A stretch of DNA of 64,000 nucleotides, taken from assembly GCA_015179125.1 (NCBI GenBank), contig WHVA01000308.1:1-64000 (forward strand). Reading direction: 5' to 3'. Positions 22,111 through 33,175 of the stretch are shown piece after piece; position 1 is the stretch's first letter, and the number at the start of each line of letters is the position of its first letter. The notes beneath the pieces are model-generated. The model had not been told where the DNA came from. It did not search any database and was given only the letters and a program-made list of their open reading frames with translations. The stretch comes from Gautieria morchelliformis. Its lineage: Eukaryota; Basidiomycota; Agaricomycetes; Gomphales; Gomphaceae. A program made the position numbers and the translations under genes.

Positions 22111-23160
22111 TGTCATGAACCGGTTTATTTCACCAACTGCACTGAGCGCTTACACGGAATCTTTTCCCCCAATCGTCTCATCAGACCACTGCCATCACAT
22201 CTTCATACCCCAAGTTGAGCCATCACCTCCAGTGCCATGTGCTTCACTGCCACTCCCACACGTGCGCCTACGCCATCATTCCCTATGCAGATGTCGCCAA
22301 GCATTCAGGCACCATCACCAGTCCACACCAGGTGACGATCTGGCAGGATGAGTGCCGACAGCATGGATTGGGGAAGCCTTGATCCCCATGAACTCTTCTT
22401 CGACCCTTCCTCAGGACGAGTTGACATGCCTATGCACTATATTCCCTTTGTGCATGAGGGCAAGAGAAGTGTAGAGATTCAGATATTGGAAAGCGGGGTT
22501 AGCACCAGCTATGACCCATATTGTTTCAATCATTTCCAACCCTCTCAACCACCTAACCCTACACCACCCCCTTCGATTGACTTGGAAATTCAAGCATTGC
22601 CTCAGAGGCTGTGTGTCTGGAGCAGAGATGTGTGGTTCCGGATTGTTGGTTGGCTCAGGGGTTAGGACGACTCATTATTGTCTCCATGAGTCACTCTTGA
22701 TTTACCAGTATCCCTCATGACTCACTCTTCTTGTTTTCATTGACTCATCATGACTCGGTTCCCCTATTGTGTACCATATCAGCTTTATTGTCCTGACTCC
22801 TCTTCATGACTCACCTGACTCACTCTGACTCGTTCTGACTCATTCTGACTCACGGTGACTCATCCCTCCTATTCTCTTCTGACTCATCCCCCTTTTCCAG
22901 GGTAGATAAATACCAGAGCTTGCTCCATGTATTTCGCTAGTTTGGTTATCATATACGTTACACCGTCTCCTGTGCCCTTAAGCACTTGAGGATACCTTGC
23001 TCACTCTATCGTCTCTCTTCTCTCAATCTCTTACTTCGAGGCTTGTCTACTTCAGACTTGTCCTTCTTCTTATCTCTTTCAACCAACCAGAACAGGCACC
23101 CCTTTTTAGTGCAGGGTCTTCAACATTGGGATCTTACGCCTGGTGTGGACGGTTCTGACA
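22111..23160 (+). mobile_element. Solo LTR-A2, target duplication GGCAG
   Basis: A 1050-bp LTR, TGTCATGAACC...GGTTCTGACA, flanked by GGCAG (22106-22110 and 23161-23165). The homologous locus at 13390 lacks the LTR and has a single GGCAG. It is almost identical to LTR-A1 in opposite orientation 16 kb away. It carries a TGACTCA array at 22685-22890 and a TATA-like GATAAATA at 22905-22912. ORFs within it are not host genes. Confidence 0.95.
22685..22912 (+). promoter_or_regulatory. TGACTCA array plus TATA in LTR-A2
   Basis: I count nine TGACTCA/TGAGTCA sites (about 22687, 22719, 22741, 22807, 22816, 22836, 22846, 22856, 22879) with TGACTCG/TGACTCC variants between them; spacing in the core is close to 10 bp, one helical turn. 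A TATA-like GATAAATA follows at 22905. The arrangement looks like a bZIP-responsive enhancer and core promoter. Confidence 0.65.
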
Positions 23161-23453
23161 GGCAGTGGCCATAATGTATCTAATGGTGAATTGTAACTTA
23201 CGGTTTAGAATGACTACTGCTCTTGTCCAGGCCAGCGCAACATGTTAACTCGGATCACCTCGAGTCCTCCGTGTCCCATACGACCTCCAGAGTATTCCTG
23301 TATTTTTACTTGAAAGCTGAGTATCGTTTCTGAGTCATACCTCATGCAAAAGTTTTGCTCCCGGGAGCATTAGCCGCCAAAAATGAGCCGGGTCTTGTCG
23401 GAAAGAAATTACAGTGTTCTTCATACTGTATGTGTCATTGGTGATAGATCAAC

Positions 23454-24907
23454 CCCGATGAAAAGAGGTTATGCTGGGATCAGACGCTGTCGGACACAAA
23501 ATCTGCAAACTGCGCTAATCGGGCAGTATCTGCTCTCAAATCTGCGTATTTGGTAAACCCACTCGAAAAACTGAAATCCAGCTACCTGAAATGACTGGAA
23601 CTGTGACTTGGGGACTAACATTTCTAAAATTTCGTATAATCTACTTTGCTTTTGCTAGCTTTTGCTGTGCCCGTACTTTGCTCACTTGTAATCAGCGCAG
23701 CAACTATAAGAATCAATGAAAAAAGATGTTCGGCGCCAGAAAAACCCCAAGCAATTGATCACGACAAGTACCAATACCCCAACAGAAGGAAAATCACATA
23801 TATGCAGCGCTAAGGCTCTTTCTTTCTCTCCTCTCGCCATATCCCCCATTTCTTCCATCCCCCCATCAACGTTCAACCATGGTCTTGCCCACCACCCTCC
23901 TCTGTATCTCCCCATTAGAGCCGCCCACAAGATACCCATTCAGCTGAGAGCCTGGTCCAGCGCTTCCCCACACACGTTCACATCGACATCGCTGTCCTCC
24001 CTCCGTGCACCGTCACCCAGCAGCGCACCTGCACAGCTGCAGCCGAGGATGCAGCCCGCCCATCGCGCCCACTGCGGCGTGCGAGCTTCCCGACAGTGGC
24101 CTTGCTTCTTCACGTGGCAGGCTGAGTCCCGATATCCCCAATCCCAGTGCCCCCAACGAGCTGGTAGTCAGTCGTGGTGCTGACGTTCCCGCCTGCACCC
24201 GTACCCATGCACAGGTCAAGGTTTGGATATGGACACGCGTCCGGGGCCGCAGGGTGATCGAGCACTTCCCGTACGCATACAGCCCACCGATACCACGCCA
24301 CTGATGGAGACTCATCCCAGACATACCGTGGGGACAAAGTCAAGCATCGGCGAACGTCGAGGGGTGAGCATTTTTCCTCGACATAATTATTTTGACCATA
24401 TTGTAGTTAACGCTATCGTTCAGCTCACGATCAGTGCAGAAAGACCAAAAGCAGGTGCGACCATTCAGGTAACAGCTCTGTGCCATGTCGCAGCTGCTTT
24501 CTGTCTGGCTATGGTGAGTGGTCAGCCTTAATCAGAGGTGTGCACCATTAACAGCCCTTGCGTAGACTGCATGTTTTTCAGTGATTACGGCTGTTTGTTG
24601 TATTCGACGACGAGCGGCGGACAGACACTGCTAGAATCTGTTTTGTAGCCAGTTGCTAATAATAGATATATTCTAATATGCTCTAATCTTCTTTCAGTAA
24701 AATTTCTAAATCTGTGCTGGTCTGTTTGTGTGAGAATACTATTTTAACAGATTTGCGCAGATTGAGCTGCGCAAAACGGTAGTTTCCCGGCGCTCACGCT
24801 CTGCTCTCAGCTGCTATTGTCTCACTTATCTGCTCTGGCCGGACTTTTTTTGAGGGAGCAGATTTTTCCCGACACCAACAGATGCCAGCACAACCGCTTT
24901 CACTGGG
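23454..24907. mobile_element. hAT-like non-autonomous DNA transposon
   Basis: A 1454-bp insertion bounded by imperfect terminal inverted repeats of about 45 bp. Left end CCCGATGAAAAGAGGTTATG, right end (reverse complement) CCCAGTGAAAGCGGTTGTG; both continue with GCTGG(G/C)ATC and later AAAATCTGC. It is flanked by GATCAAC (23447-23453, 24908-24914), 7 bp or 8 bp with one mismatch, and the homologous site at 13672 holds a single GATCAAC. TSD size and TIR fit hAT elements. Internal ORFs (23716-24183 +, 24005-24304 +) show no transposase motif, so it would depend on a helper in trans. Confidence 0.75.
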
Positions 24908-24985
24908 GATCAACTCCGAGTCGGCCACGCTGCACCTGCGAATCACAGCGTCTTTCGTCTGGGCTCTGACCAACCCGATACTTCA

Positions 24986-26569
24986 GACTACACTTTACTG
25001 AGTAGATGATGTAGGCCGGGGTGCCGGCAGGTAGCCGTTGCTCCAAAAGAAAGCATAATACGTGGAGAAAACACGGCAAAAGGCTGACTGTAGGAATATA
25101 GCGAGCGCTAGAAGCTACTAGAAGCTCGCACGTGTAAGGAACAAACACGTGATAGCCCTCACGTGATGCCGCACGTCTTTATGGGCTTTTTCGAGTAAAG
25201 TACACGTCTTGCCTTACTGCAGGACGTTTCTTTTGTCTACCTAATTTTGCCATCTAAAGATCCAGAAACTATAAGTATCCTTAGTTTGTAGCGTCTTCCT
25301 CAGTCGTTTGACCTCACTCATGCACACAAACACTGAGGTAAGATTAGTTAGTTACTTTTCATTTCTCTTTACTTACCTGTACAAAACATTCTCTTGTACT
25401 AGGTAAATCATACAGTCGTTTGACCTCGCTCACATGCACAAACACTGAGTCTCTTGTACTAGTTCTACTATTCTTCCATTGACCCCCTTTGCAGTCTTGT
25501 ACGACAGATTCACCGTCTCCTTACCCAAACCTCCCTCTGAGCATTGGCCCCCTTTGCGGTAGTGGGCAACAGTGTGATAAGAGTTGCTCTAAATGTGTTT
25601 GGTTTTCGTATAGAGATTTGATTCAAGCTTCGGGAGAAACTGAATCGAATAGAGGTCTGGATGTTGAGAGAACTATGTGTGCTACGGGAATGGTTTCAGT
25701 CAGAAATCTCGAGACAGTGGGGAGGTAAAACTACTGTTATTCTTCTTACTTGATAGTTACATTTGTTGGTACTATTTGACTACTAGAAAAGACTTGGCGT
25801 CGATACGATACGTACGATTCGTGACTCATAGATATAGGGGGATGTGGAGTGGAGCCTGGGACGAGCTCTCGAGTGAATAGTACAAGGGAATACTAAGAGT
25901 TTATTGTACGCAAGGCGGTGGTGTGGGGGGACATGTGCGTGATATATAGGAGAAATTGTGGAGCTGCGGTCGAGACCGCTCAGGGACGATCGGATGTGTA
26001 TCGTGTCTTGATCGCGACTGAGTTGGTGCCTAAGCGGGGATCTGTGTCTCAGGTCGGTCCCTCGGTTGAGATTGATGGGATCAGCATATGTAATATGATG
26101 ACATCGGCTTGGCGTGCCCTGTGCGCGTGCGTGGAAATGTATTGGTCCGGCGTCGCGTATACGCGAGTCAGGGGATTTGGGGATATTTCTGTTTATCTGT
26201 GTATGGACGTGGGCATGGATTTTGGGGATCGTGTGGTTCGGTGATGTCAGTATATTTTAGATTCAGATCTGGGTGATGTCATTGATGTCGTTACTTGAAT
26301 ATCATAACACAGTGGTCTGTGCCTGACCTCCCACCTCTTATCCCTTTGCAGGTCATCTGCTCTTTTACCCGGCCCTTCCCTGACCAGTTCTCAGACCCAG
26401 ACGTCCCTCCCCTTTCCTCTTTCCTAATCGGCCCACCCCTTTCATCTGTGCTGTCTCCATTGTCCGTGTCTTTTCTGGCTGGTGGGTGCTGGAGGTTTTA
26501 GGAAAAATATATCAGATATATCAGAAGTGATATATTTGATGACTCAGGGAGTTGGGGCTCTTCGTGCAC
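24986..26569. other. No recognised gene; short direct duplication
   Basis: CAGTCGTTTGACCTC(A/G)CTCA...CAAACACTGAG occurs at 25301-25336 and 25413-25449. ORFs 25489-26244 (+) are plausible in length but show no motif. Nothing else recognised. Confidence 0.4.
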
Positions 26570-27060
26570 CCCTGTGCACGGTATATGCGCGAGCTGACTA
26601 AGCTCTGTGGAGCGAGTGCGTCACTGATTGATGTAGGTCACGTGACCGAGTTGATAGAAGATTGGTGTCGATCCGAAGAACAGTCAGATCAAAAGCGTTC
26701 GCTTTTGATATAGTATAGAGTAAACAGTGATAGTAGACTCTCAACAAAGAATTGGAATAAACTATCAAGAAATGAGCTCTGTAGCTATCAAACAAGTCTA
26801 CAGTTACTTCAGGAGGTGAAACAGCAATTCTGGATGGTTCTGGATAATATTCTGGATGTTTTGTTCGTAAATTTATGGTAGCTACTTATACTAAACTAGT
26901 AGTGACTACCAGTGTTCAAGATAGTGATAGAATGGGTCAGGATAATGTGGAAATGCTCCACAGGCTGCATACAGCTGTAGAGCAGGAACAATGATGGGGA
27001 TACTTGTCCTACTGACAAGTATCTAAGCTGGGACCTTGGAGCAGTATACAAAGCCCCTTT
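26570..27060 (-). repeat. Dispersed repeat R3, copy a
   Basis: Inverted homologue of 32690-33175. Landmarks in minus-strand order: AGTATACAAAGCCCC (in the other copy on the opposite face), CTTGAACACT, GATAGCTACAGAGCTCA, TACTATCACTGTTTACTC, AAAGCGAACGCTTTTGAT, GGTCACGTGAC and GCTTAGTCAGC. The type of element is unknown; no clear TG...CA ends or target duplication. Confidence 0.7.
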
Positions 27061-28819
27061 CAACATGTAATACAGCTCGCAATCAGTGGAGATGGTCAGG
27101 GGAATAGAATAGAAAAGAAATCATGTGTGTCCTGTGCTGTGTGCCTACAGCAGCCTTGGCAAGGCATTTGCCATCTCTGTACCTCTCTCCTGAGGTAGCT
27201 ATTCAGTACGTCCATAGATAGGACAGTGTACTGTAATCTCCATGGTGTCAGATGTCCCTGTATGGGTCTATTAGTCCCATAGCAATATTTCTTCTGACCA
27301 GGGCCCAGGTGCCTGCTTTCCAGGGCAGGCACTGTGACTGGTGCATGGATCATTTCTCCCAGATGTTAGCTCAGTTAGACGATTGTATAGACCTTAGAAT
27401 ACTGTGTGATATAGCTATCCATTTTATTCTAACAGGAGGTGCTCTACCAACGCGTTGTCTCCACATCCACATGCATTGGTGAGTCCTCGTTTGATATGGT
27501 CTCCTTAATCACCTGTTAACCCGTGTAGTGAATAGGTGTCTGGGGCACGACGTCCCCGGCCTCACTTCTCACCTCACGCAGCCTGGATGGTGTGGCATCA
27601 TCCGCACTGATGGTGATATGGCCTTGGCCTTTCTAAGGACAAGCCTACGAGCATCTAGGCTTGCAGTAAATTTGGCAAGATGTCAGAGAGCGAGTCGGAG
27701 GCTTGCTTTGCCTATATTGATCTGTGTGTACATATAATTCATGACCACCATGAACTTGGTGGTCAAGTGATCTGTGCTCAGGTTGTTGACTTGTGCCTCG
27801 TCTTCTTATGCAAACCACCCTCCGATGTTTGACCTCCTTTCCCATTGTGTGTGCCTGTTGTTGCGCCTCCCCTCTTTCCCTTTCAGGGCGATGCTGTTTT
27901 GCCTTCTCTGCCAATGATGCCAAACAGTTTACTTTGTTCAGCCATCTTAACCACTGACATTATTATTGATGTCCAGGTTAGGTCAGTTCCTTCTTCTCCC
28001 ACTTCCCTTTTCTGTGGCGACCCAGTGTTGAATGTGTTACGGCCACGGTCTTTGTAGCATCCACACACACTAGACCACTTTAGTGGTCACCACTCAAGGC
28101 TCCAGCAGTGGAGAAAATGAACTACACCAAGGTCGATATCGAGGCCTGCAACCGCTTGGCCTCGCTAAACCTCAGGCTAACCTATATAACAGATTCTAAA
28201 TCGGCGATAACTCCACAAGTGAAGACGACGCTGGTTTCCTCTTGCCACCTCATCGTTTTTGTCCAATGAGTATACCACCGACAGCTCACAATACATCTGC
28301 AGCTTCTGGGAAGAACAACCAGGGGAGTCTCCTACCAGTGGTTATTTCTATACTCACATTCATAGGGTGTGTCCACTGTTCTGTCTATACAGAAGACTCC
28401 CATGACCTCTTCCAACTCTAGCTCTCGTTCTAGGGTGGAGCCTTGTCCAAATTTTCGAGGTGCTGAGCAATCTAATACCAAGGAAGAATACAGACTGTGA
28501 TCTTCTACCCTTAGATCTTTCTGTGCTTCCTGTGTCAAATTACCATCCATGCTTTTCAGTGATCGCAGAAGCTACCTTCAAGATTTGTCACAGAACCTCC
28601 TCACTCAACCTTGTTTGCAAAATGGGCTGTGCGGTCTGACTTGAAAAAGGACAATACCCAGTGAATCTGAGCCTGGTCTTTTGGACAGAGGTCTCCAACA
28701 ATTGCGAAGTAGATGCTGCATGTGTTGAAGAATGCATGTCCCTTCTCCCGATCTCTGTATGTAAATATCATATTTACCTGCATTGCCCTTAAGGCAATGC
28801 GCGCTACTGGACTAGCTTA
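27061..28819. other. No recognised gene
   Basis: Short ORFs on both strands, none with motifs. No repeat shared with the rest of the window was noticed. Confidence 0.35.
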
Positions 28820-29218
28820 CACTGGAGGCATAGCAAAATTTTCTGGTCTGAAAAACTGTTGAAAAAACTGTAAAGATATTCTAAAAATTTTCAGTGTTTT
28901 TTATATAAAAAAACTTCAGAAAATTTTGGTGTTTTTGTTAGAATTTGTTGAGCAAGAAAATTGTAAAAAAATTCAAAGTTTTTTGCAGGATTTTTTATGT
29001 GTTTTTATATGTTTCTTTGTAAAAACACAAAGAAACACATAAAAAAACTCTGCAAAAAACTTTGAATTTTTTTACAATTTTCTTGCTCAACAAATTCTAA
29101 CAAAAACACAAAATTCTGTTAAAGTTTTTTTACATAAAAAACACTGAAAATTTTTGGAATGTCTTTATAGTTTTTTGAACAGTTTTTCAGACCAGAAAAC
29201 CTTTCTATGCCTGCAGTG
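28820..29218. mobile_element. Palindromic MITE, TTA target duplication (PIF/Harbinger type)
   Basis: The 399-bp element is one near-perfect inverted repeat: arms 28820-29015 and 29025-29218 pair almost throughout with a few-base loop near 29017. Ends read CACTG(G/C)AGGCATAG and are flanked by TTA (28817-28819, 29219-29221). A 3-bp TWA duplication fits PIF/Harbinger (Tourist-like) MITEs. It is over 70% A+T, has no ORF, and a transcript would fold into a ~190-bp hairpin. Confidence 0.8.
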
Positions 29219-29221
29219 TTA

Positions 29222-29501
29222 ACTAATAACTGTATAGTTATTGCATGGGAACCGCACGGCGGTTCCCCAGATCTTACCTTACACTGTCACTACATAGCAC
29301 ACAGAATAACCACATCTTGGTCGAGTTCCATTTGCCCGTGTGACTCAAGGCTATAAGATATACACTCTTACACCTTTTTGAACTTCCTGCAGTTGTTCGC
29401 CAAGCAAACAACTGAATTGTGGAAATCCGCATGATCTTGGAAAAAGATCGCTGTGTCAACAGCTGTTTACCGTTGAACATCATCCAGTAGACCCTCTACT
29501 G
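29222..29501. other. Flank between MITE and gypsy element
   Basis: Under 300 bp; may contain leader or LTR remnants of the gypsy element, but no TG...CA ends or primer-binding site could be defined. Confidence 0.35.
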
Positions 29502-32149
29502 TTGACTGCGAATGTGATGATTCCATGCAGTCGAAGAAGGACGCGAGCTTCTAGCTCGCGGACAACCCCCCAGGTGCAGCCTACCGACACAACGGCTGAC
29601 GCTACCCTGGACCAAGAGTCCAGGATATCAGAAGATGGAGAGATCATAGATATCACCGCACTCGTCCCCCCAATTGAGGACGAGCAAGGACCCGACCACA
29701 TCTTGCCTAGCATGGCCGAAGAGGGGACACCAATGGACAACAATCCGGCGTCTCCGCCCCACTCCCCCTGGCCCCAGAACAAGGGAAAGGGTAGAGACGT
29801 CTCACCATCGTCCGACGGCAGAACCTCAAGAGCGGGGCACACCTTGATATGATCTCAAAGCAGAAACTCAGCCTGCCACTCACGAAGTCGAGCGATGACC
29901 ATTGTCCCTGATGGGGCACAACAAACCAAAAGACGAGCGCCCAACGACAACAGGCAATCCTTGGAATATTCGAGCTCGAGTCGCAAAAGCTTGAGGAAGC
30001 ATGGCATCGACAAACGAGATGGCGGATGCAACGGCCAAGCAATTGCAAGACACATTGCACCGGAACATGCTCACGGGCCATAAGCATGAGCACATAGCAT
30101 CGCGGCTCGACAACATCACGACTGCCCTCATGCAGTTCAGTAAGGAACTCCACCAGATAGAGGAGATCCAACAACAGGACGCAGCATCACTAGAGGACAT
30201 GCAAAAGGCATTTCTCTCATGCGAAGAGCCCACAGCGGCCATCAGAAGCGTGCCCCATGCGGCGGCGAGCGAACAAGACCGCTCCCCCGACGACCAACAA
30301 CAACAGGAGCAGGACCGACAATGCATGCTGCCGCTGGCCGCCCCAGTCAAACAAGACATACAATTCAGGAATGAATCGCACGCGGAACCAGCTGCACCAA
30401 CAAGCAGCTGCAAGACGATCCAACAGGTCGTCAGAGAACAGGTTGTCTCAGAGCCTGACTCTGAGACCACGACAGAGAGCCTAGAGCTCGAGGCCATGCA
30501 CTGGCAAAAGAAAGAAGCCAGCGCGGCGCATTGCCACACACAGGCTCTCGAGCTGCTAGCGCAGAACGCTGCAGCCGCCGTGGCCCAGGGCCACACCGAC
30601 CGGCAGCCTGATGAGCTGCTTATGCATGCTGTACAAGATGCACGGCAAACACGGGCAGCCTACAATAGTAGGCTATGTCTGCGCAACGCAGGGCTGACAG
30701 GAGACACTCGTCATGTGCCCCCACCAGAAGCCCACACACCTGAGGCGCCCGCCCAGAGCCGGACCCGGCCCCAGCCCCAGTCAGAGCATACACTGACATG
30801 GTCCACGTGACATCACAGCCACGCAACCGGTCAATGGCCCCAACTGAGGGCCAGGGCATACCAGACCAGCCAGAAAGTGCGCAAGAGCCATACAACGGTA
30901 TCACATGAATGATACACATCACAATGGCCGACGCCATAGACACGGACCCTGAAAAGTCCACACTGGCAAAGGCTGGCATAAAACTGGCCCATCCCGAACC
31001 ATACGCGGGAGGGTCCGACCTTGAAGAGTTCAAGGTCTTTGTCACGGCCATCTTGAGATGGCTCAAGATGAATTGCCTGTTGGGGCCAACCAGCATTGAT
31101 ATGCAGGTCAGGTATGTGGGCACTTGCCTCACCGGCGAGGCCCAAGAATGGTTTCTTAGAAATGTGGAAAGTTTCGACCGCCAGGTCTGCGACTGGACCT
31201 TGGAGATGGTGATGCAGGGCCTGCAGAAGCGGTTCCTGCACACCCTGACATACCACCACGTGTCGAACAAGTTCGACGCGGTCATGCAGGTCACAAAGAT
31301 CATTCAGGAAATGCTGAATGACTTCACAAAATAGGCGGCTCGCATGATACAGCTGCCCAATGACTACACATTCCAGAGACGGTTCGTGTCAGCATTGGGT
31401 GAAACACTGTGCAATGAGGTCCTCAAGAAGGGCTACAATGCAGAAAGCAGCTCCATTGAGCAGCTCTTTGAAGCAGCCCGCATGATCGAGGAAGCATCCT
31501 GCTACAATATGGGGATGCATCAGGCAGAGAGCACGGCCGCAACGGCCAGAGCATCATGGTTTGCACTGAGCAAACCGGTGCCACAGGCAGGCCAAAGTAG
31601 GCCTGCCCCTTTCCAGAGGAGTGGGACGTCCCAGCGTCCACAGCCGCCCTGCCCTTCCCTGGCAGGACGGCCACCTGAGACTAAGCAGCCTCAGGCCTCG
31701 GGAAGCTTTTTCTTTTTTTTTTCATCCATTTTTCGTCTTTTGGGGCCATGCCCTATGTAAGGCGTAGCATACAGAAACCCTGCCAACATGCTATTTTCTA
31801 TCCATACCTTGTATCTATCTCCGCATGCGCTTCGGGAAGCTTGTTGAAGCTGAGCTTCCCCCCGAAGCCATCAGGTCGACCACCGGATTGACCCAGCAAT
31901 TCCCCGAGCAGCGCCACACGCTTTGAATGTGGCCAGCCAGGGCACAGAAAAGCGGAGTGTCCGTGGCTCAAGTCCGGCATACGGACAGCAGCCGCAAGAC
32001 ACAGTGATGATGAGGATCAGGACCTGGACCCTGACCATGCCCCTCTTCTGCAAATCAATGAAGAGGGGGAGGGTGAGCCTCAAAAGGATGAGGAACAGGG
32101 AGATGCAGAGGCCCCTGTAGATGAATGGGAGCCTGAGCCATCCCAGTAA
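29502..32149 (+). pseudogene. Ty3/gypsy gag, degenerate, with nested LINE tail
   Basis: Coding pieces in order: 29502-29852 (acidic N-terminus), 30001-30810 (Gln/Glu/Ala-rich, coiled-coil-like), 30909-31334 (Gag core, with EPYAGG, LTGEAQEWFLRN and MVMQGLQKRF), a TAG at 31332-31334, 31344-31700 (FVSALGETL, LFEAARMIEEA), then after an inserted LINE tail the zinc knuckle near 31918-31965 and an acidic tail ending at TAA 32147-32149. The knuckle reads FECGQPGHRKAEC; the first Cys of C-x2-C is CGC (Arg), a likely C-to-T/T-to-C transition. Frameshifts, a stop, the insertion and the lost Cys make it non-functional. Gag would have packaged element RNA in the cytoplasm. Confidence 0.85.
31709..31831 (-). 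mobile_element. 5'-truncated LINE tail inserted in gag, TSD TCGGGAAGCTT
   Basis: A 123-bp insertion flanked by the 11-bp direct repeat TCGGGAAGCTT (31698-31708, 31832-31842). It starts with poly-T and then matches 62583-62711, the 3' UTR and tail of the LINE at the right end of the window (CTTTTGGGGCC..TGCCCTATGTAAG). Poly(A) on the minus strand, severe 5' truncation and a long target duplication are the marks of target-primed reverse transcription. Confidence 0.9.
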
Positions 32150-32689
32150 TACAACTGGGATGAAGAAACTGTTGTGATAAACGCAACTATTCCATTTCAA
32201 ATCACTTATATATAAAAGAAACTAATAAAGAAAGAAAAGAAAAGAAAAAAAAAATGGATCAAAAGAAACAGAAATGCCATTTATAATAGACGTCGGTGCA
32301 GACGACGATCACATGAATTTACGATATGCTATATTACCCATAGATCGGGTAATGTACAGAGATTCGAGCATTGACCACATGCGGTCGCTCAGGGACGGCG
32401 CACCTATTGAGTGATGGCATCGGCCATGACGTTGACAGGCGCCAGGCCATAGGCACTGAGGGGTGCGGGCACCAAACACCGCAGAGGACAATAGACTGCG
32501 CAGGGGTACAGCGTGCTGTGGAGCGACCTGAGAAAGTCACCTGCAGTATATATATTCGATGAGCTGCCCTACAGAAAGGGCACAGAGACAGCGGCCCCAT
32601 CTCCAAGCCCAGCATTTATGCTGGGCAGGGTAAACTAAGCTCCATTTTTCTATTTGAACCCCATGACACGTCTGACTGATTACTATCTT

Positions 32690-33175
32690 AACATCATGTG
32701 GACAGGGGCTTTGTATACTAGGTACAGATCTCTATTCCAAAGCCCAGACAATCCTAACACCATCCCCATCACCCCATGACTTTATGACTATAAATTAGTC
32801 ACCCCTTAGTTACAAGTAGCTTTTTCGACCCATCCGTCCAATATCTTGAACACTAGTAGTTACTATCAATATAGTATAAGTAGCTAGTACAAATGTATGA
32901 ACGAAATCATCCAGAATCAATTATTCTGCCTCCTGAAATTACTGTAGTCTTTTTTGATAGCTACAGAGCTCAGATCTTGATAGTTTATTCCAAATCTTCG
33001 TTGAGGATCTACTATCACTGTTTACTCTATACTACCTTAAAAGCGAACGCTTTTGATTTGGTTATCCCTTGGATCGACACCGTTCTTCTGTCGACACGGT
33101 CACGTGACTCTCATTGATCAGTGCTGGACGCGCCTCGAAAGGCTTAGTCAGCACACAGAAGAGGGGCAAACACAG
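32690..33175 (+). repeat. Dispersed repeat R3, copy b, inserted between gag and protease
   Basis: Homologous to 26570-27060 in inverse orientation. It belongs to a foreign block (about 32265-33232) sitting between the gypsy gag stop and the protease region. Near-identical stretches A(T)CAAAAGAAACAG at 32256-32269 and ATCCAAAAGAAACAG at 33233-33247 flank the block and may be an imperfect target duplication. Confidence 0.65.

Larger units (their letters stand above)
21721..24985. repeat. Segmental duplication, copy 2 (interrupted by two elements)
   Basis: Homologous to 13008-13745 in three blocks: 21721-22110, 23161-23453 and 24908-24985. The gaps are exactly LTR-A2 and the hAT-like element. 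The monooxygenase coding region itself is not present here; LINE sequence takes its place on the left. Confidence 0.85.

Noticed and set aside
22115..22665. Open frames with clean protein-like sequence (for example starting MSADSMDWGSLDPHELF) as host genes
   Set aside because: They lie wholly inside LTR-A and recur in the other LTR copy; they are in the U3-like region upstream of the promoter array.
28801..29230. Palindrome as an intrinsic terminator or centromeric inverted repeat
   Set aside because: Defined ends with a TTA duplication fit a MITE better; size and A+T content do not fit a terminator.
32309..32615. ORFs between gag and protease as a gypsy accessory gene
   Set aside because: The stretch belongs to the inserted block around R3 copy b and shows no motif.
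26570..33175. The R3 inverted pair as terminal repeats of one 6.6-kb DNA transposon
   Set aside because: The right copy sits inside the gypsy element between gag and protease, and the gypsy coding continues beyond it, so the two copies are separate insertions.
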